Below are positions 15,823 to 24,172 of a stretch of DNA of 64,000 bases, piece by piece; positions within the stretch are counted from its first letter, which is position 1; each line of letters begins with the position of its first letter. The notes below the pieces were generated by a model. That model searched no databases and was not told the origin of the DNA. It saw only the letters and a list, made by a program, of their open reading frames with translations. The translations under genes were made by a program, and so were the position numbers. Source of the DNA: Arcanobacterium pinnipediorum (GTDB lineage Bacteria; Actinomycetota; Actinomycetes; Actinomycetales; Actinomycetaceae). The DNA is taken from assembly GCF_023973165.1 (NCBI RefSeq), contig NZ_CP099547.1, positions 62,001 through 126,000 on the forward strand. The letters run 5' to 3'.

Positions 15823-17724
15823 TTACGGATTAGACCTACCGGGTTGGTTTGAATCGCCTGGATTGCTTGGGTTATTAGGTCGAGTTCCCGTATTTGAACC
15901 GGAATTTGGATTTTCGGTATCGTCGCCATTACCGGTCGAATTATCGCTCGGCGGATCAGGATTCGACGGCGGTAAAACCGGTTGGGAAGGTTTCTTAGCA
16001 ACCCAGAGCGTCACCTTAGTATCATAAGGCACCGTTCCTGCCTGCGGTTCCATGTTGAATACCGTGCCTTCTGGGAATTGCGGATTTTCCGAAGTCACAA
16101 CAGTTACCGATGGAATCTTGAGTGTATCGGTGAGATAGGCTTCGGCAACCTCGCGCGACTGGCCAATAACGTGTGTAGTGATATCAGCGCCATCAAAAAC
16201 GATATAGCCGGAAGCTACAACGATATTAATCGATGCGCCTCGCTCAACCTGCTGGCCAGCAGCCGGAGAAGTATCGGTCACAATATCGCGCGCATTGCCC
16301 GGTACGTCCTTGATATCAACCCGGCCAACTTTCAACCCGAGTTTCTCTAGCTCACGCTTGGCAGCATCTTGGTTGTATTTTCCGGTAGTAAAGTCAGGCA
16401 CAGTGATTTTCCCAGGGCCAGAAGAAAATGAAACGGTTACGGCAGAGCCGACCTTAACCTTCGTACCAAACGCCGGATCGGAAGAAACGAATTTTCCTTC
16501 CGGGATATCTTTATCTTCTTGTGGCTCCCCTAGAACAAATGTTAGTCCGACTTCTTCGAGACGTTGACGTGCTGAGACCTGGTTGGTTCCATCGAGATCA
16601 GGAACAGCAACAGTTGTTGGTTCAGTAGGCGTTGGAGAGTTATTGCTCGATAGTAGCGCCCACGCTAACCCGACGCTGGCAACAACCAGTAGCAAGATAC
16701 CTAAAATGATGTAGATAGCGTTATTATTCTTCGACGGCGCTACTGCCGGTGTCACACCGGTTTGAGTCGTTGTTGTTTGCGGTATCGCTGTAGTAGCTGG
16801 AGCAGGTTGCTGTTGAGCAGATAGGATCTGGGTACCCCATGTTGCTGAAGCTGGGGCGCTTACGTGCCCGCCACGCAACGCCGAAAGCAGATCGGCGCGC
16901 ATATCGATGGCACGCTGATAGCGATCTTCGCGTTTCTTTGCCAACGACTTCATCACCACTCGGTCGAGCATTTCGGGAATGTCAGGTGCGATCGTCATCG
17001 GTGACGGCGGCATTTCAGAAACGTGCTGGTAGGCGACAGCAACTGCAGAGTCACCACGGAAGGGGGGACGGCCGGTGAGAAGTTCGTAAAGGAGACATCC
17101 GGCGGAGTAGAGGTCGGAGCGTGAATCAACGACTTCGCCACGGGCTTGTTCCGGGGAAAGATATTGGGCCGTGCCCACAACTGAATTCGTCTGCGTCATC
17201 GTAGCGGAAGAATCGGTAAGCGCGCGCGCAATACCGAAGTCCATCACTTTAACTTTGCCGTCATGGGTGAGCATAATATTGCCCGGCTTAATATCGCGAT
17301 GTACGATGCCTTCGCGGTGTGAATACTCCAACGCAGACAAAATGCCGATCGATATTTGGACTGCTTCGTTAATCGGTAGCGCGTCCCCGTTTTTTAACAG
17401 CTCTGATACGGTACGGCCTTTGACGTATTCCATAACGATATATGGCAACGATATGTCTTGGCCCGTATCGTTAGGGACTCGTTCTTCGCCGGTATCGTAG
17501 ACAGCTACGATGGATGGATGATTTAGCCCGGCAGCACTTTGCGCTTCGCGCCGGAAACGTGCAACAAACGTCTGATCTGTAATCAGGTCTGATCGCAAGA
17601 TTTTAATGGCAACAGTTCGGGATAGTCGAGTGTCATATCCAAGGTGAACTTGGGCCATGCCGCCACGGCCGATGAGCTCTCCGACTTCGTAGCGCCCACC
17701 CAACATACGTGGGATGTTTATCAT
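15823..17724 (-). CDS. pknB: PASTA-domain serine/threonine kinase PknB
   Basis: A 633-residue membrane kinase that senses muropeptides or lipid II and phosphorylates division and wall proteins. The kinase domain spans residues about 12-275: glycine loop ELIGRGGMAQVH, lysine 41 in VAIKIL, catalytic HRDIKPGN, VMDFGIAR, activation loop SVVGTAQYLSPEQARG. One membrane helix is near 340-362. Three PASTA repeats follow outside (about 375-570), then a Pro/Ser/Asn-rich tail. Most relatives have four PASTA repeats; three are visible here. It is the last gene of the minus-strand fhaA-fhaB-pstP-rodA-pbpA-pknB operon. No pknA homologue is present. Confidence 0.96.
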   Translation of the reverse strand: MINIPRMLGGRYEVGELIGRGGMAQVHLGYDTRLSRTVAIKILRSDLITDQTFVARFRREAQSAAGLNHPSIVAVYDTGEERVPNDTGQDISLPYIVMEYVKGRTVSELLKNGDALPINEAVQISIGILSALEYSHREGIVHRDIKPGNIMLTHDGKVKVMDFGIARALTDSSATMTQTNSVVGTAQYLSPEQARGEVVDSRSDLYSAGCLLYELLTGRPPFRGDSAVAVAYQHVSEMPPSPMTIAPDIPEMLDRVVMKSLAKKREDRYQRAIDMRADLLSALRGGHVSAPASATWGTQILSAQQQPAPATTAIPQTTTTQTGVTPAVAPSKNNNAIYIILGILLLVVASVGLAWALLSSNNSPTPTEPTTVAVPDLDGTNQVSARQRLEEVGLTFVLGEPQEDKDIPEGKFVSSDPAFGTKVKVGSAVTVSFSSGPGKITVPDFTTGKYNQDAAKRELEKLGLKVGRVDIKDVPGNARDIVTDTSPAAGQQVERGASINIVVASGYIVFDGADITTHVIGQSREVAEAYLTDTLKIPSVTVVTSENPQFPEGTVFNMEPQAGTVPYDTKVTLWVAKKPSQPVLPPSNPDPPSDNSTGNGDDTENPNSGSNTGTRPNNPSNPGDSNQPGRSNP

Positions 17725-17807
17725 TCTCGAGTTCCTTCCTGGATCACTTAACTGTTTTCCAGTCTGCCTTATCTTGATAGTGAAGTGTGTAATTGTTCGA
17801 TTGCGAT

Positions 17808-19253
17808 TTAGTCACGATTGAGTGCCGCCTCGAAGATCTGCCGTGCTATCGGGGCTGCGATCTGTGAACCGCTGCCACCTTCTTCAACCACGACCGCCAG
17901 TGCAATACGTGGATTCTCAGTAGCGTCAAACCCAACAAACCATGCATGATCTCCGCCGTCATGCCCGGTCTCTGCGGTGCCAGTTTTACCTGCGATTTGC
18001 ACATTGCCGAGCGCTGCTTTGGTTCCGGTTCCGCCGTTAACTACTCCGATCATCATAGAACGTAGAATCTGTGCCGTTTGGGGTTTGATGGGAGTGGAGT
18101 ATTGGGTGGGTTGTGTTTCAGATAGTAGCGCAAGATCGGCGGTGAGGGTCTGGGCAACCACGAAGGGTTTCATCATCACTCCGTTGTTTGCAACTGCTGC
18201 ACCAACCATCGCCATGTTTAACGGAGATACTTCTACATCGCGCTGGCCGAAGGAGTCCATGGCGAGGGTGGCTGAATCTGCGGGGAATGGGAACTTTGAG
18301 GCGACCACTTGGAGTGGGATCGTGAAATCTTGATTGAAACCGAAATCGGTTGCCATGTCGATGAGATTTTGGCTTCCGACTTTGACGCCTCCGATCGCAA
18401 ATGGCGTGTTGCACGATTCGGCAAAAGCTGTTGCCAGTAGGACGTTTCCAGAGCCATCGCCGCAGGGTTGTTCATAGGCGTTAAATATTTCGTGTGTTGT
18501 TCCGGGCGGACTGTAGGAAAATGGTGCTTCGACGATCGAATCGGCGTCTAAGCCGAGAGTTTCGATCATTGCCGCGGCGGTTATGATTTTGAAGACGGAG
18601 CCGGGTGGGTATAGTTTTCCGCCTAGTGCCCGGTTCGCTAGGGGGCGTTGTTCGTCGTTGCTGAGGGTGGTCCAGGTTTCGGTTGCTACTGCAGAATCGC
18701 GGGTAGCTACGAAGTTTGGATCATAGGAGGGTTTTGATACTAGGGCTAAAATCTTGCCGGTGGCGGGTTCAATTGCTACTACTGCGCCACGGTGGTCGCC
18801 TAGGGCTTGCCAGGCGGCTTGTTGAACTACTGGATCGATGGTGAGGGCGACGGCGCCGCCTTTGGGTTGTTTTCCGGTGATGAGTTGTTCGATACGTTGG
18901 GTAAATAGTGCTGAATCCGAGCCGCCTAGTACTGAGTTTTCTTCACGTTCGAGGCCGGTCATGGAGTTGAATGTTGTGGAAAAGTATCCGGTTAGTGGCG
19001 CGTAGAGTTCACCTTGGTGGTAGGTGCGTAGGTATTTGTATTCATCGTCGTAGGGTTCAGAGGTTACGATTGGTTGCCCGGCTACGATGATTGGCCCGCG
19101 GTCGGTGCCGTATTCGCGCCATAGTGTGCGTACGTTGCGGGTATCGGCGTTGAGTTCGGGAGCTTTGAAGAATTGGATGTAGGTTACGGCTACCATCAGT
19201 GTCACAAACATGACGATGGTAATTGCGGTGAGTTTTCGGATCGCTAAGTTCAT
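17808..19253 (-). CDS. pbpA: Class B penicillin-binding protein PbpA
   Basis: A 481-residue peptidoglycan transpeptidase with an N-terminal membrane anchor (ITIVMFVTLMVAVTYIQFF) and a C-terminal D,D-transpeptidase domain. The three penicilloyl-serine motifs are present: S-V-F-K in PPGSVFKI, S-C-N in AESCNTPF, and K-T-G-T in IAGKTGTAETG. It pairs with the adjacent FtsW/RodA polymerase; the ATG overlaps the rodA stop by 4 bases, supporting coupled expression. In mycobacteria the orthologue works in septal and polar wall synthesis and is a PknB target. Confidence 0.96.
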   Translation of the reverse strand: MNLAIRKLTAITIVMFVTLMVAVTYIQFFKAPELNADTRNVRTLWREYGTDRGPIIVAGQPIVTSEPYDDEYKYLRTYHQGELYAPLTGYFSTTFNSMTGLEREENSVLGGSDSALFTQRIEQLITGKQPKGGAVALTIDPVVQQAAWQALGDHRGAVVAIEPATGKILALVSKPSYDPNFVATRDSAVATETWTTLSNDEQRPLANRALGGKLYPPGSVFKIITAAAMIETLGLDADSIVEAPFSYSPPGTTHEIFNAYEQPCGDGSGNVLLATAFAESCNTPFAIGGVKVGSQNLIDMATDFGFNQDFTIPLQVVASKFPFPADSATLAMDSFGQRDVEVSPLNMAMVGAAVANNGVMMKPFVVAQTLTADLALLSETQPTQYSTPIKPQTAQILRSMMIGVVNGGTGTKAALGNVQIAGKTGTAETGHDGGDHAWFVGFDATENPRIALAVVVEEGGSGSQIAAPIARQIFEAALNRD

Positions 19254-20788
19254 GCCTTCTCCTCTTCTGTGATGCGAGGAACAGCAGTTGTTTCCATTTG
19301 ATCGTCGGGTGAAGGTGACGAATTATGTGTGGTGACGACGACGCCGGTGGCGGTTTCGTCGTCGGTGGCGGTTTCGTCGTCGTTGATGAGTTTCGCGGGA
19401 AGTTCGCCGGTTGAAATCGTCGAAAGTGGTGTGGCGGGGGCGGTGAACGGGCGACGGGCCGAATCGGACATGCGTAACAGAATGCCGATAATAATAAAGT
19501 TTGTCAGTAGCGCGGAGCCGCCTTTTGCTAGGAACGGCATGGCTAAGCCGGTTAGTGGGATGACTCGGGTGATTCCGCCAACAACGACGAAGCATTGCAA
19601 AGCTATTGTGAATCCGAGGCCGGCGGCGAATAGTTTGCCGAAGCCGTCGCGGAGCGCAACACCTATTTTCATTGCTCTGGTGACGATGATGACGTAGAGG
19701 GATAGGATGCCGAGCAGGCCTACTAGGCCGAGTTCTTCGCCGAGGGAGGCGATAATGAAATCAGAGTTGGCGGCGAATGAATTCGCGGGGCTGCCTTGGC
19801 CTAGCCCGGTACCGAATAGTCCGCCAGAGGCCATACCGAACCAGCCTTGGACGAGCTGATAGGAGCCGTATTGGGCGTCGTAGACGTCTTGGTCGAAGGC
19901 GTGTAGCCAGATTGTGAATCGGGCTTGAATGTGTGGCATGACTTGGATGATAAGCCAGACCCCGGCCGTTGATAGTAGTCCGCCGATCACGATCCAGGAG
20001 GTGCGTTCGGTTGCGACGTAGAGCATTGCGACGAAGAGACCGAAGAAGAGCAGTGCGGTTCCGAAGTCGCGTTCTAACGCCAAGATGCCCATGCAGGTTA
20101 GCCATGCGATGAGGATGGGTAAGGAGTGGCGGAGTCGCGGAAAGTGGATACCGAGGAATTTTGGACCGGCTAGTGAAAGGTTGTCGCGTTGTGTGACGAG
20201 ATATCCGGCAAAGAATACGGCGAGGAATATTTTTGATAGTTCGGCTGGTTGGAAGGAGAATCCGGCGATGTTGATCCATAGTTGTGCGCCGTAGATTTCT
20301 ACTCCGAGGCCGGGCACTAGTGGAAGAAGGAGTAACAGTAAGCCGACGATTAGTGAGATGTAGGTGATGCGGCGTAGCCAGCGGTGGTCTCGTAAGAATC
20401 CGATGGTTGTCATCATGAAGATTAATCCGACGAATGCTAGTAGCATTTGTCCGCGAGCATCTGGATTGTCTCCGCGGGCTACGAGCTGGAAGTCTATCCG
20501 GTAGATCATCGCCAATCCCAGCCCGGTGAGCATTATTGATGCGGGGAATAGTATCGGATCGGCGTAGGGAGCAAATCGGCGGATCAGCAGATGGCAGAGG
20601 AGAAGAGTTCCAGCTCCGCCGCCGGCGATGAGGGTGAAATTATCGGGGAGTAGTTGTGGCGGTTGGGAGTTGTGGACTCCGTAGTATGCCAAGATCCATG
20701 CGCCGAGGACGGCGATGAGGGCAAAGATGAGCAGGCCGAGTTCTTGGCCGCGCCCGGAGCGGGCTGGTTGGGTGCTGACGATGCTCAT
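19250..20788 (-). CDS. rodA: SEDS peptidoglycan glycosyltransferase RodA/FtsW
   Basis: A 512-residue polytopic protein of the SEDS family, which polymerises lipid II into glycan strands together with a class B PBP. The family signature region is visible as FQPAELSKIFLAVFFAGYL, followed by ERDFGTALLFFGLFVAML and GITRVIPLTGLAMPFLAKGG. About ten membrane helices by eye. The C-terminal cytosolic tail has a duplicated DDETAT motif from a short tandem repeat near 19345-19380. The gene overlaps pstP (upstream) and pbpA (downstream) by 4 bases each. Confidence 0.95.
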   Translation of the reverse strand: MSIVSTQPARSGRGQELGLLIFALIAVLGAWILAYYGVHNSQPPQLLPDNFTLIAGGGAGTLLLCHLLIRRFAPYADPILFPASIMLTGLGLAMIYRIDFQLVARGDNPDARGQMLLAFVGLIFMMTTIGFLRDHRWLRRITYISLIVGLLLLLLPLVPGLGVEIYGAQLWINIAGFSFQPAELSKIFLAVFFAGYLVTQRDNLSLAGPKFLGIHFPRLRHSLPILIAWLTCMGILALERDFGTALLFFGLFVAMLYVATERTSWIVIGGLLSTAGVWLIIQVMPHIQARFTIWLHAFDQDVYDAQYGSYQLVQGWFGMASGGLFGTGLGQGSPANSFAANSDFIIASLGEELGLVGLLGILSLYVIIVTRAMKIGVALRDGFGKLFAAGLGFTIALQCFVVVGGITRVIPLTGLAMPFLAKGGSALLTNFIIIGILLRMSDSARRPFTAPATPLSTISTGELPAKLINDDETATDDETATGVVVTTHNSSPSPDDQMETTAVPRITEEEKA

Positions 20789-22089
20789 GGGCGATCACCC
20801 GAAGATTCTTGACTATCGGGGTTTGTATCTTGGCGGGTAGTGCTTGGCTCCGGGCTTGCCGGGCTTGGTTGCTGGTCTGGGTTTGCTGGGGCAAGTATTT
20901 GTTGTGCGGCGAGGTCGCGTACGACTTTTCGTGCTTCGCTTAACGATCCGCGGGTAATTGGGGTGTCGAGGCGGCGTTGTGCTACTGGGGTGAGTTTGGT
21001 GAGTTTTATCGAAGTTTCTTGATATACATCAGATAATTCTAGGGGACCAAGTGATTGTGGGATGCCTTTGAAGATAGCGACGTTGCCGTTGTTAACTGAG
21101 ACGTAGTATTGATTTTGGGTCCAGTTGTATCCGGCGGTTAATCCTCCGGCTAGGACGAGAAGAAGGATGAGTGAGACTGCGATTCGGGCTATCCAGCGCC
21201 GTCGGGGAGCTTCTTCTGTTACGTCGAGCGTTGTTTGGCTTTGTTCGGGATGTGCTAGGGATGCTAATTGCCCGGCTGCAGATAAACCGGCTCGCGTTGG
21301 CTTGGTGCGATCGATAGCTGCTGAGCCTACGATGATTGGTCCGCGATCGTAAGATGAGCCGGTTCCGGGGTCGTCGACGACGTCAGCGAGGACGAGCGTA
21401 ACATTATCGGGGGCACCGCCAGCTAACGCTAGTTCGATGAGTCGTTCCCCGCAGGCGTCGAGATCTGGGAAGGTTTGGAGGGTGTGTTCGATTGTTTCGT
21501 CAGAGACGACGTCGAAGAGGCCATCTGATGTTAGTAACCATCGATCTCCGGGTAGGGCTTCTCGTATGGAGGTATCGACGTCGGCTGGTCCTTCGGCTGC
21601 GCTAATGTTGCGCATGATGACGTGGCGTTTGGGGTGGTGGAGTGCTTCTTCGGGTGTGAGTTCGCCGTGGTCTACTAGATATTGGACGAGAGTATGGTCG
21701 CGGGTGATTTGGGCGAGTTTGTGATCTCGTAGGAGGTAGGCGCGCGAATCGCCGACGTGTACCATGCCGAGTTTGTTTCCGGTGCGCAAGATTGCGATGC
21801 AGGTTGTTCCTAGTCCGGCTAGTTCGGGGTCTTGTGTTACTAGGTGGACGAGTTGTTCTTGGGCGTTGTTGAGTTGTTGTTTGAGTAGTGGTAGGAGATC
21901 TTCTGCTTGGTGGGAGTCGTCTATTTGGGCTAGGTGTCCAACTACGACGGAGGATGCGACGTCGCCACCGGCGGCTCCGCCCATGCCGTCGGCTAAAACG
22001 AGGAGGTGGGAGGAGGCGTATCCGGCGTCTTGATTGGATTTTCGAACCAGGCCGACGTCGCTAAATGCGGCGTAATCAAAGCGGATCAT
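20785..22089 (-). CDS. pstP: PP2C-type Ser/Thr phosphatase PstP
   Basis: A 434-residue protein. Residues 1-240 are a PP2C metallophosphatase: SDVGLVRKSNQDAGYA, VLADGMGGAAGGDVAS, VGDSRAYLLRD, TSDGLFDVVSDE and GAPDNVTLVLADV give the metal-binding aspartates. A linker, one membrane helix (IAVSLILLLVLAGGLTAGYN) and a small extracytoplasmic domain follow. It reverses PknB phosphorylation. It overlaps rodA by 4 bases and shares a base with fhaB, consistent with an operon. Confidence 0.95.
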   Translation of the reverse strand: MIRFDYAAFSDVGLVRKSNQDAGYASSHLLVLADGMGGAAGGDVASSVVVGHLAQIDDSHQAEDLLPLLKQQLNNAQEQLVHLVTQDPELAGLGTTCIAILRTGNKLGMVHVGDSRAYLLRDHKLAQITRDHTLVQYLVDHGELTPEEALHHPKRHVIMRNISAAEGPADVDTSIREALPGDRWLLTSDGLFDVVSDETIEHTLQTFPDLDACGERLIELALAGGAPDNVTLVLADVVDDPGTGSSYDRGPIIVGSAAIDRTKPTRAGLSAAGQLASLAHPEQSQTTLDVTEEAPRRRWIARIAVSLILLLVLAGGLTAGYNWTQNQYYVSVNNGNVAIFKGIPQSLGPLELSDVYQETSIKLTKLTPVAQRRLDTPITRGSLSEARKVVRDLAAQQILAPANPDQQPSPASPEPSTTRQDTNPDSQESSGDRP

Positions 22090-22547
22090 TAACGTAGCTC
22101 CATCGTGGTTTTACCAATGATGACCGGGACGCCGATAGATAGTTCGACTGGTGATTGAATTTTTTGTGTTCCTACCCAGGTGCCGTTTGTGGAGTTGAGG
22201 TCTTCGATGTACCAGGTTTCACCTTGGAGATAGAAGCGGGCGTGGCGTGAGGAGGCGTAGCCGTCGTCGAGTACGAGTGCGAGATCTGGGGAACGACCAA
22301 CGGTGATTGCCGATGTTCCTAGTGGGATCGCGGTGCCAGTTAGCGGGCCACGCACGACGACGAGGTGGCGTGGTTGGGTGGCGGGTTGATCGTTGAGGGG
22401 GGCGCGTTTTGGTGTTTGGCCGCGGTTGCGATCTCGTACTTTGATGCCGAAGATGTCGTTGCGGATTGTGACGAGCATAAAGATGACGAGGAGCCAGATC
22501 AACGCTAGGAAACCGAAGCGTAGTAGGGTGACGACTAGTGGGCTCAT
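22089..22547 (-). CDS. fhaB: FHA-domain protein FhaB (FipA)
   Basis: A 152-residue protein with an N-terminal membrane helix (VVTLLRFGFLALIWLLVIFM) and a C-terminal forkhead-associated domain that binds phosphothreonine: ITVGRSPDLALVLDDGYASS, RHARF and NSTNGTWVG. The ATG at 22547 overlaps the fhaA stop as ATGA and has GGAG upstream, so the longer frame is rejected. In mycobacteria it links kinase signalling to the divisome. Confidence 0.95.
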   Translation of the reverse strand: MSPLVVTLLRFGFLALIWLLVIFMLVTIRNDIFGIKVRDRNRGQTPKRAPLNDQPATQPRHLVVVRGPLTGTAIPLGTSAITVGRSPDLALVLDDGYASSRHARFYLQGETWYIEDLNSTNGTWVGTQKIQSPVELSIGVPVIIGKTTMELR

Positions 22548-23242
22548 AGTGGCTCCGGGGAGGTCCAAAACATGATGCGGGTGTGGCCGATTGTGATTGT
22601 GTTTCCGTCTACGAGGGTTGCGGCGGAGATTTTGTGGCCTTCAACGAAACTTCCGTTGGTTGAGTTCAGGTCTGTTGCGATAACGCCCGATGGTGTGACG
22701 CGCAGTTCGAGATGTGTGCGGGAAATACCGGAATCATCGAGTTGGATATCGGCAACTGAGCCTCTGCCGATGACGGTAACTGCGCCGGTGAGGATGTAGC
22801 GTTCTCCGTTGACTTCGATGATTGGGTTTTGTGGCGAGGCGTGGGGGGTTGTTGCTGGGGCTACTGAGCCGCGCCGGGTGTGGCACGATACTTCGATCTT
22901 GCCGCGGGGTTGAGTTGAGGATTCGGTGAAGGTTATCGATACTGGGCCGAGGAAGACGTAGGTTTGTTCGCGGGCGTAGCTGGTGGCAATGGCGATGAGT
23001 TCGTCGCGTAGTGCTTCTTCGTCCCATTCGGAGATTTTCTGGAAGTCGTGGCTAGATAGGGTGAGGGTGAACTCGTTGGGGGAGACGATGCGGTCGCGAG
23101 AAATTTCTGCGGAGCGCTCGTCCATGGAGCGTTTGATGGCTGACGCTAGTTCTACTGGTTTGACTTCTGATTTGAAGGCGCGCGAAAAAACATTCTCTAC
23201 TGCGTTTTCCACAGTTTTTTCGATTTTATCGAATGCACCCAT
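22544..23242 (-). CDS. fhaA: FHA-domain protein FhaA
   Basis: A 232-residue protein. Residues 1-125 form the DUF3662 domain (starting MGAFDKIEKTVENAVENVFS). A short linker leads to an FHA domain with TVIGRGSVADIQLDDSGISR, THLELRV and LNSTNGSFVEG. FhaA is a phosphopeptide-binding partner of PknB that modulates wall precursor flux (MviN in mycobacteria). Its linker is much shorter than in M. tuberculosis. It is the first gene of the operon, with GTAAGGAAA ahead of the ATG. Confidence 0.95.
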   Translation of the reverse strand: MGAFDKIEKTVENAVENVFSRAFKSEVKPVELASAIKRSMDERSAEISRDRIVSPNEFTLTLSSHDFQKISEWDEEALRDELIAIATSYAREQTYVFLGPVSITFTESSTQPRGKIEVSCHTRRGSVAPATTPHASPQNPIIEVNGERYILTGAVTVIGRGSVADIQLDDSGISRTHLELRVTPSGVIATDLNSTNGSFVEGHKISAATLVDGNTITIGHTRIMFWTSPEPL

Positions 23243-23257
23243 TCGCCATTTCCTTAC

Positions 23258-23289
23258 CTTATATCGCTACATCGAGGTGTTTATGTCAA
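23258..23289 (-). promoter_or_regulatory. Possible promoter of the fhaA-pknB operon
   Basis: On the minus strand TTGACA (complement of 23284-23289) and TATAAG (complement of 23258-23263) are present, but the 20-bp spacer is longer than ideal. They are the only near-consensus boxes immediately upstream of fhaA. Confidence 0.3.
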
Positions 23290-23482
23290 TCTATAGGTTT
23301 CCATATTTTATGACACTATGCTAACTCTACGTCTAATAGTCGTAGCGTATCTAGTGCCGTGTTGGAAATGGACGGATTTTGGTGAGCCGATGCGTAGCGT
23401 AAACGCTCGCTATATCAGGTGTTTGGACTTGCATTGCGGGAAGAATCGCGTGTATCCTGACGTAGTTCCTGATGGAATATTT

Positions 23483-23566
23483 GCTCGAGTGGCGGAATAG
23501 GCAGACGCGCACGGTTCAGGTCCGTGTGCCCGCAAGGGCGTGGGGGTTCAACTCCCCCCTCGAGCA
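23483..23566 (+). tRNA. tRNA-Leu (anticodon CAG)
   Basis: An 84-base cloverleaf. Acceptor arms GCTCGAG (23483-23489) and CTCGAGC (23559-23565) pair fully, with discriminator A at 23566. The anticodon stem CACGG/CCGTG encloses loop TTCAGGT with anticodon CAG at 23517-23519. A long variable arm (CCCGCAAGGG) and T arm GGGGG-TTCAACT-CCCCC are present. CCA is not encoded. A tRNA-Leu at the head of the fhaA-pknB cluster is a conserved actinobacterial arrangement. Confidence 0.97.
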
Positions 23567-23936
23567 CCGTATGTTATAGATCTTGTGTGTGGTTGTTGAA
23601 CCCAGTCGCAGATCTTGCCCGATATATTCTACTTACTCCCAGATATGTACTTTTTGCTGGTATTTCAGCGTATTGTGGTGGTTTATAGCATGATTTCGCT
23701 CGTTGCCTGACTTTTTCTTGAGGAAAAATTGCCATATGTAAAAGCTCACTAACGGATTTTTCTAGAAAAATATGTGTTCCAGAGGTCGAAATTTGAGCCG
23801 GGCAGAGATAGTTGAACTTTATAGAATAAGGCAAAAGTCAGTATTTTCGCCGAAAGTTACGTACTGCCTCAACTCTCGTAAAATGTAAAAGACTTATATA
23901 ACAAACTTTACGAAAAGGCAAATATTTCGAAAAGCC
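23567..23936. other. Gene-free AT-rich stretch between tRNA-Leu and pilus promoter region
   Basis: No supported gene. One open frame of 86 codons on the minus strand has no Shine-Dalgarno and no recognisable motif. Composition is clearly more AT-rich than the flanks, consistent with regulatory DNA of the pilus operon or an old insertion point next to the tRNA; no tRNA-derived attachment repeat was seen. Confidence 0.5.
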
Positions 23937-23996
23937 GGGGGGGGGGGCGAAATACAGAGAAATTTTTTTTACCGTAAACTGGCAACAGAATTAAAA
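23937..23996 (+). promoter_or_regulatory. Poly-G tract and candidate pilus promoter
   Basis: A run of 11 G (23937-23947) is followed by a run of 8 T (23963-23970) and a possible promoter: TTTACC (23968-23973), 17-bp spacer, TTAAAA (23991-23996). The G tract is about 20 bp upstream of the -35 and about 225 bp from the adhesin start codon. Slipped-strand changes in such tracts alter promoter strength in several bacteria. The promoter boxes are weak matches. Confidence 0.5.
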
Positions 23997-24172
23997 ATTG
24001 CTAACGGAAATTTTCGTCCAGCAATGATTGTCAACTAGGTTTGTGATTCTAAAAAACAACGATGTCTACGGTGCGGCGTACTGCCGCAGTGTAGCTTGTT
24101 ATGTTTCAGAGCGTATTTTCTGGTTGTCCATCTCGAATCTTTAATATGTGAAACACTCAGGGATTGGAAGGA

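Noticed and set aside
23574-23834. 86-codon minus-strand frame after tRNA-Leu
   Set aside because: No Shine-Dalgarno, no motif, AT-rich non-coding surroundings.
23483-23900. Integrated element at tRNA-Leu
   Set aside because: No repeat of the tRNA 3' end and no integrase nearby; the pilus operon looks like a resident locus.
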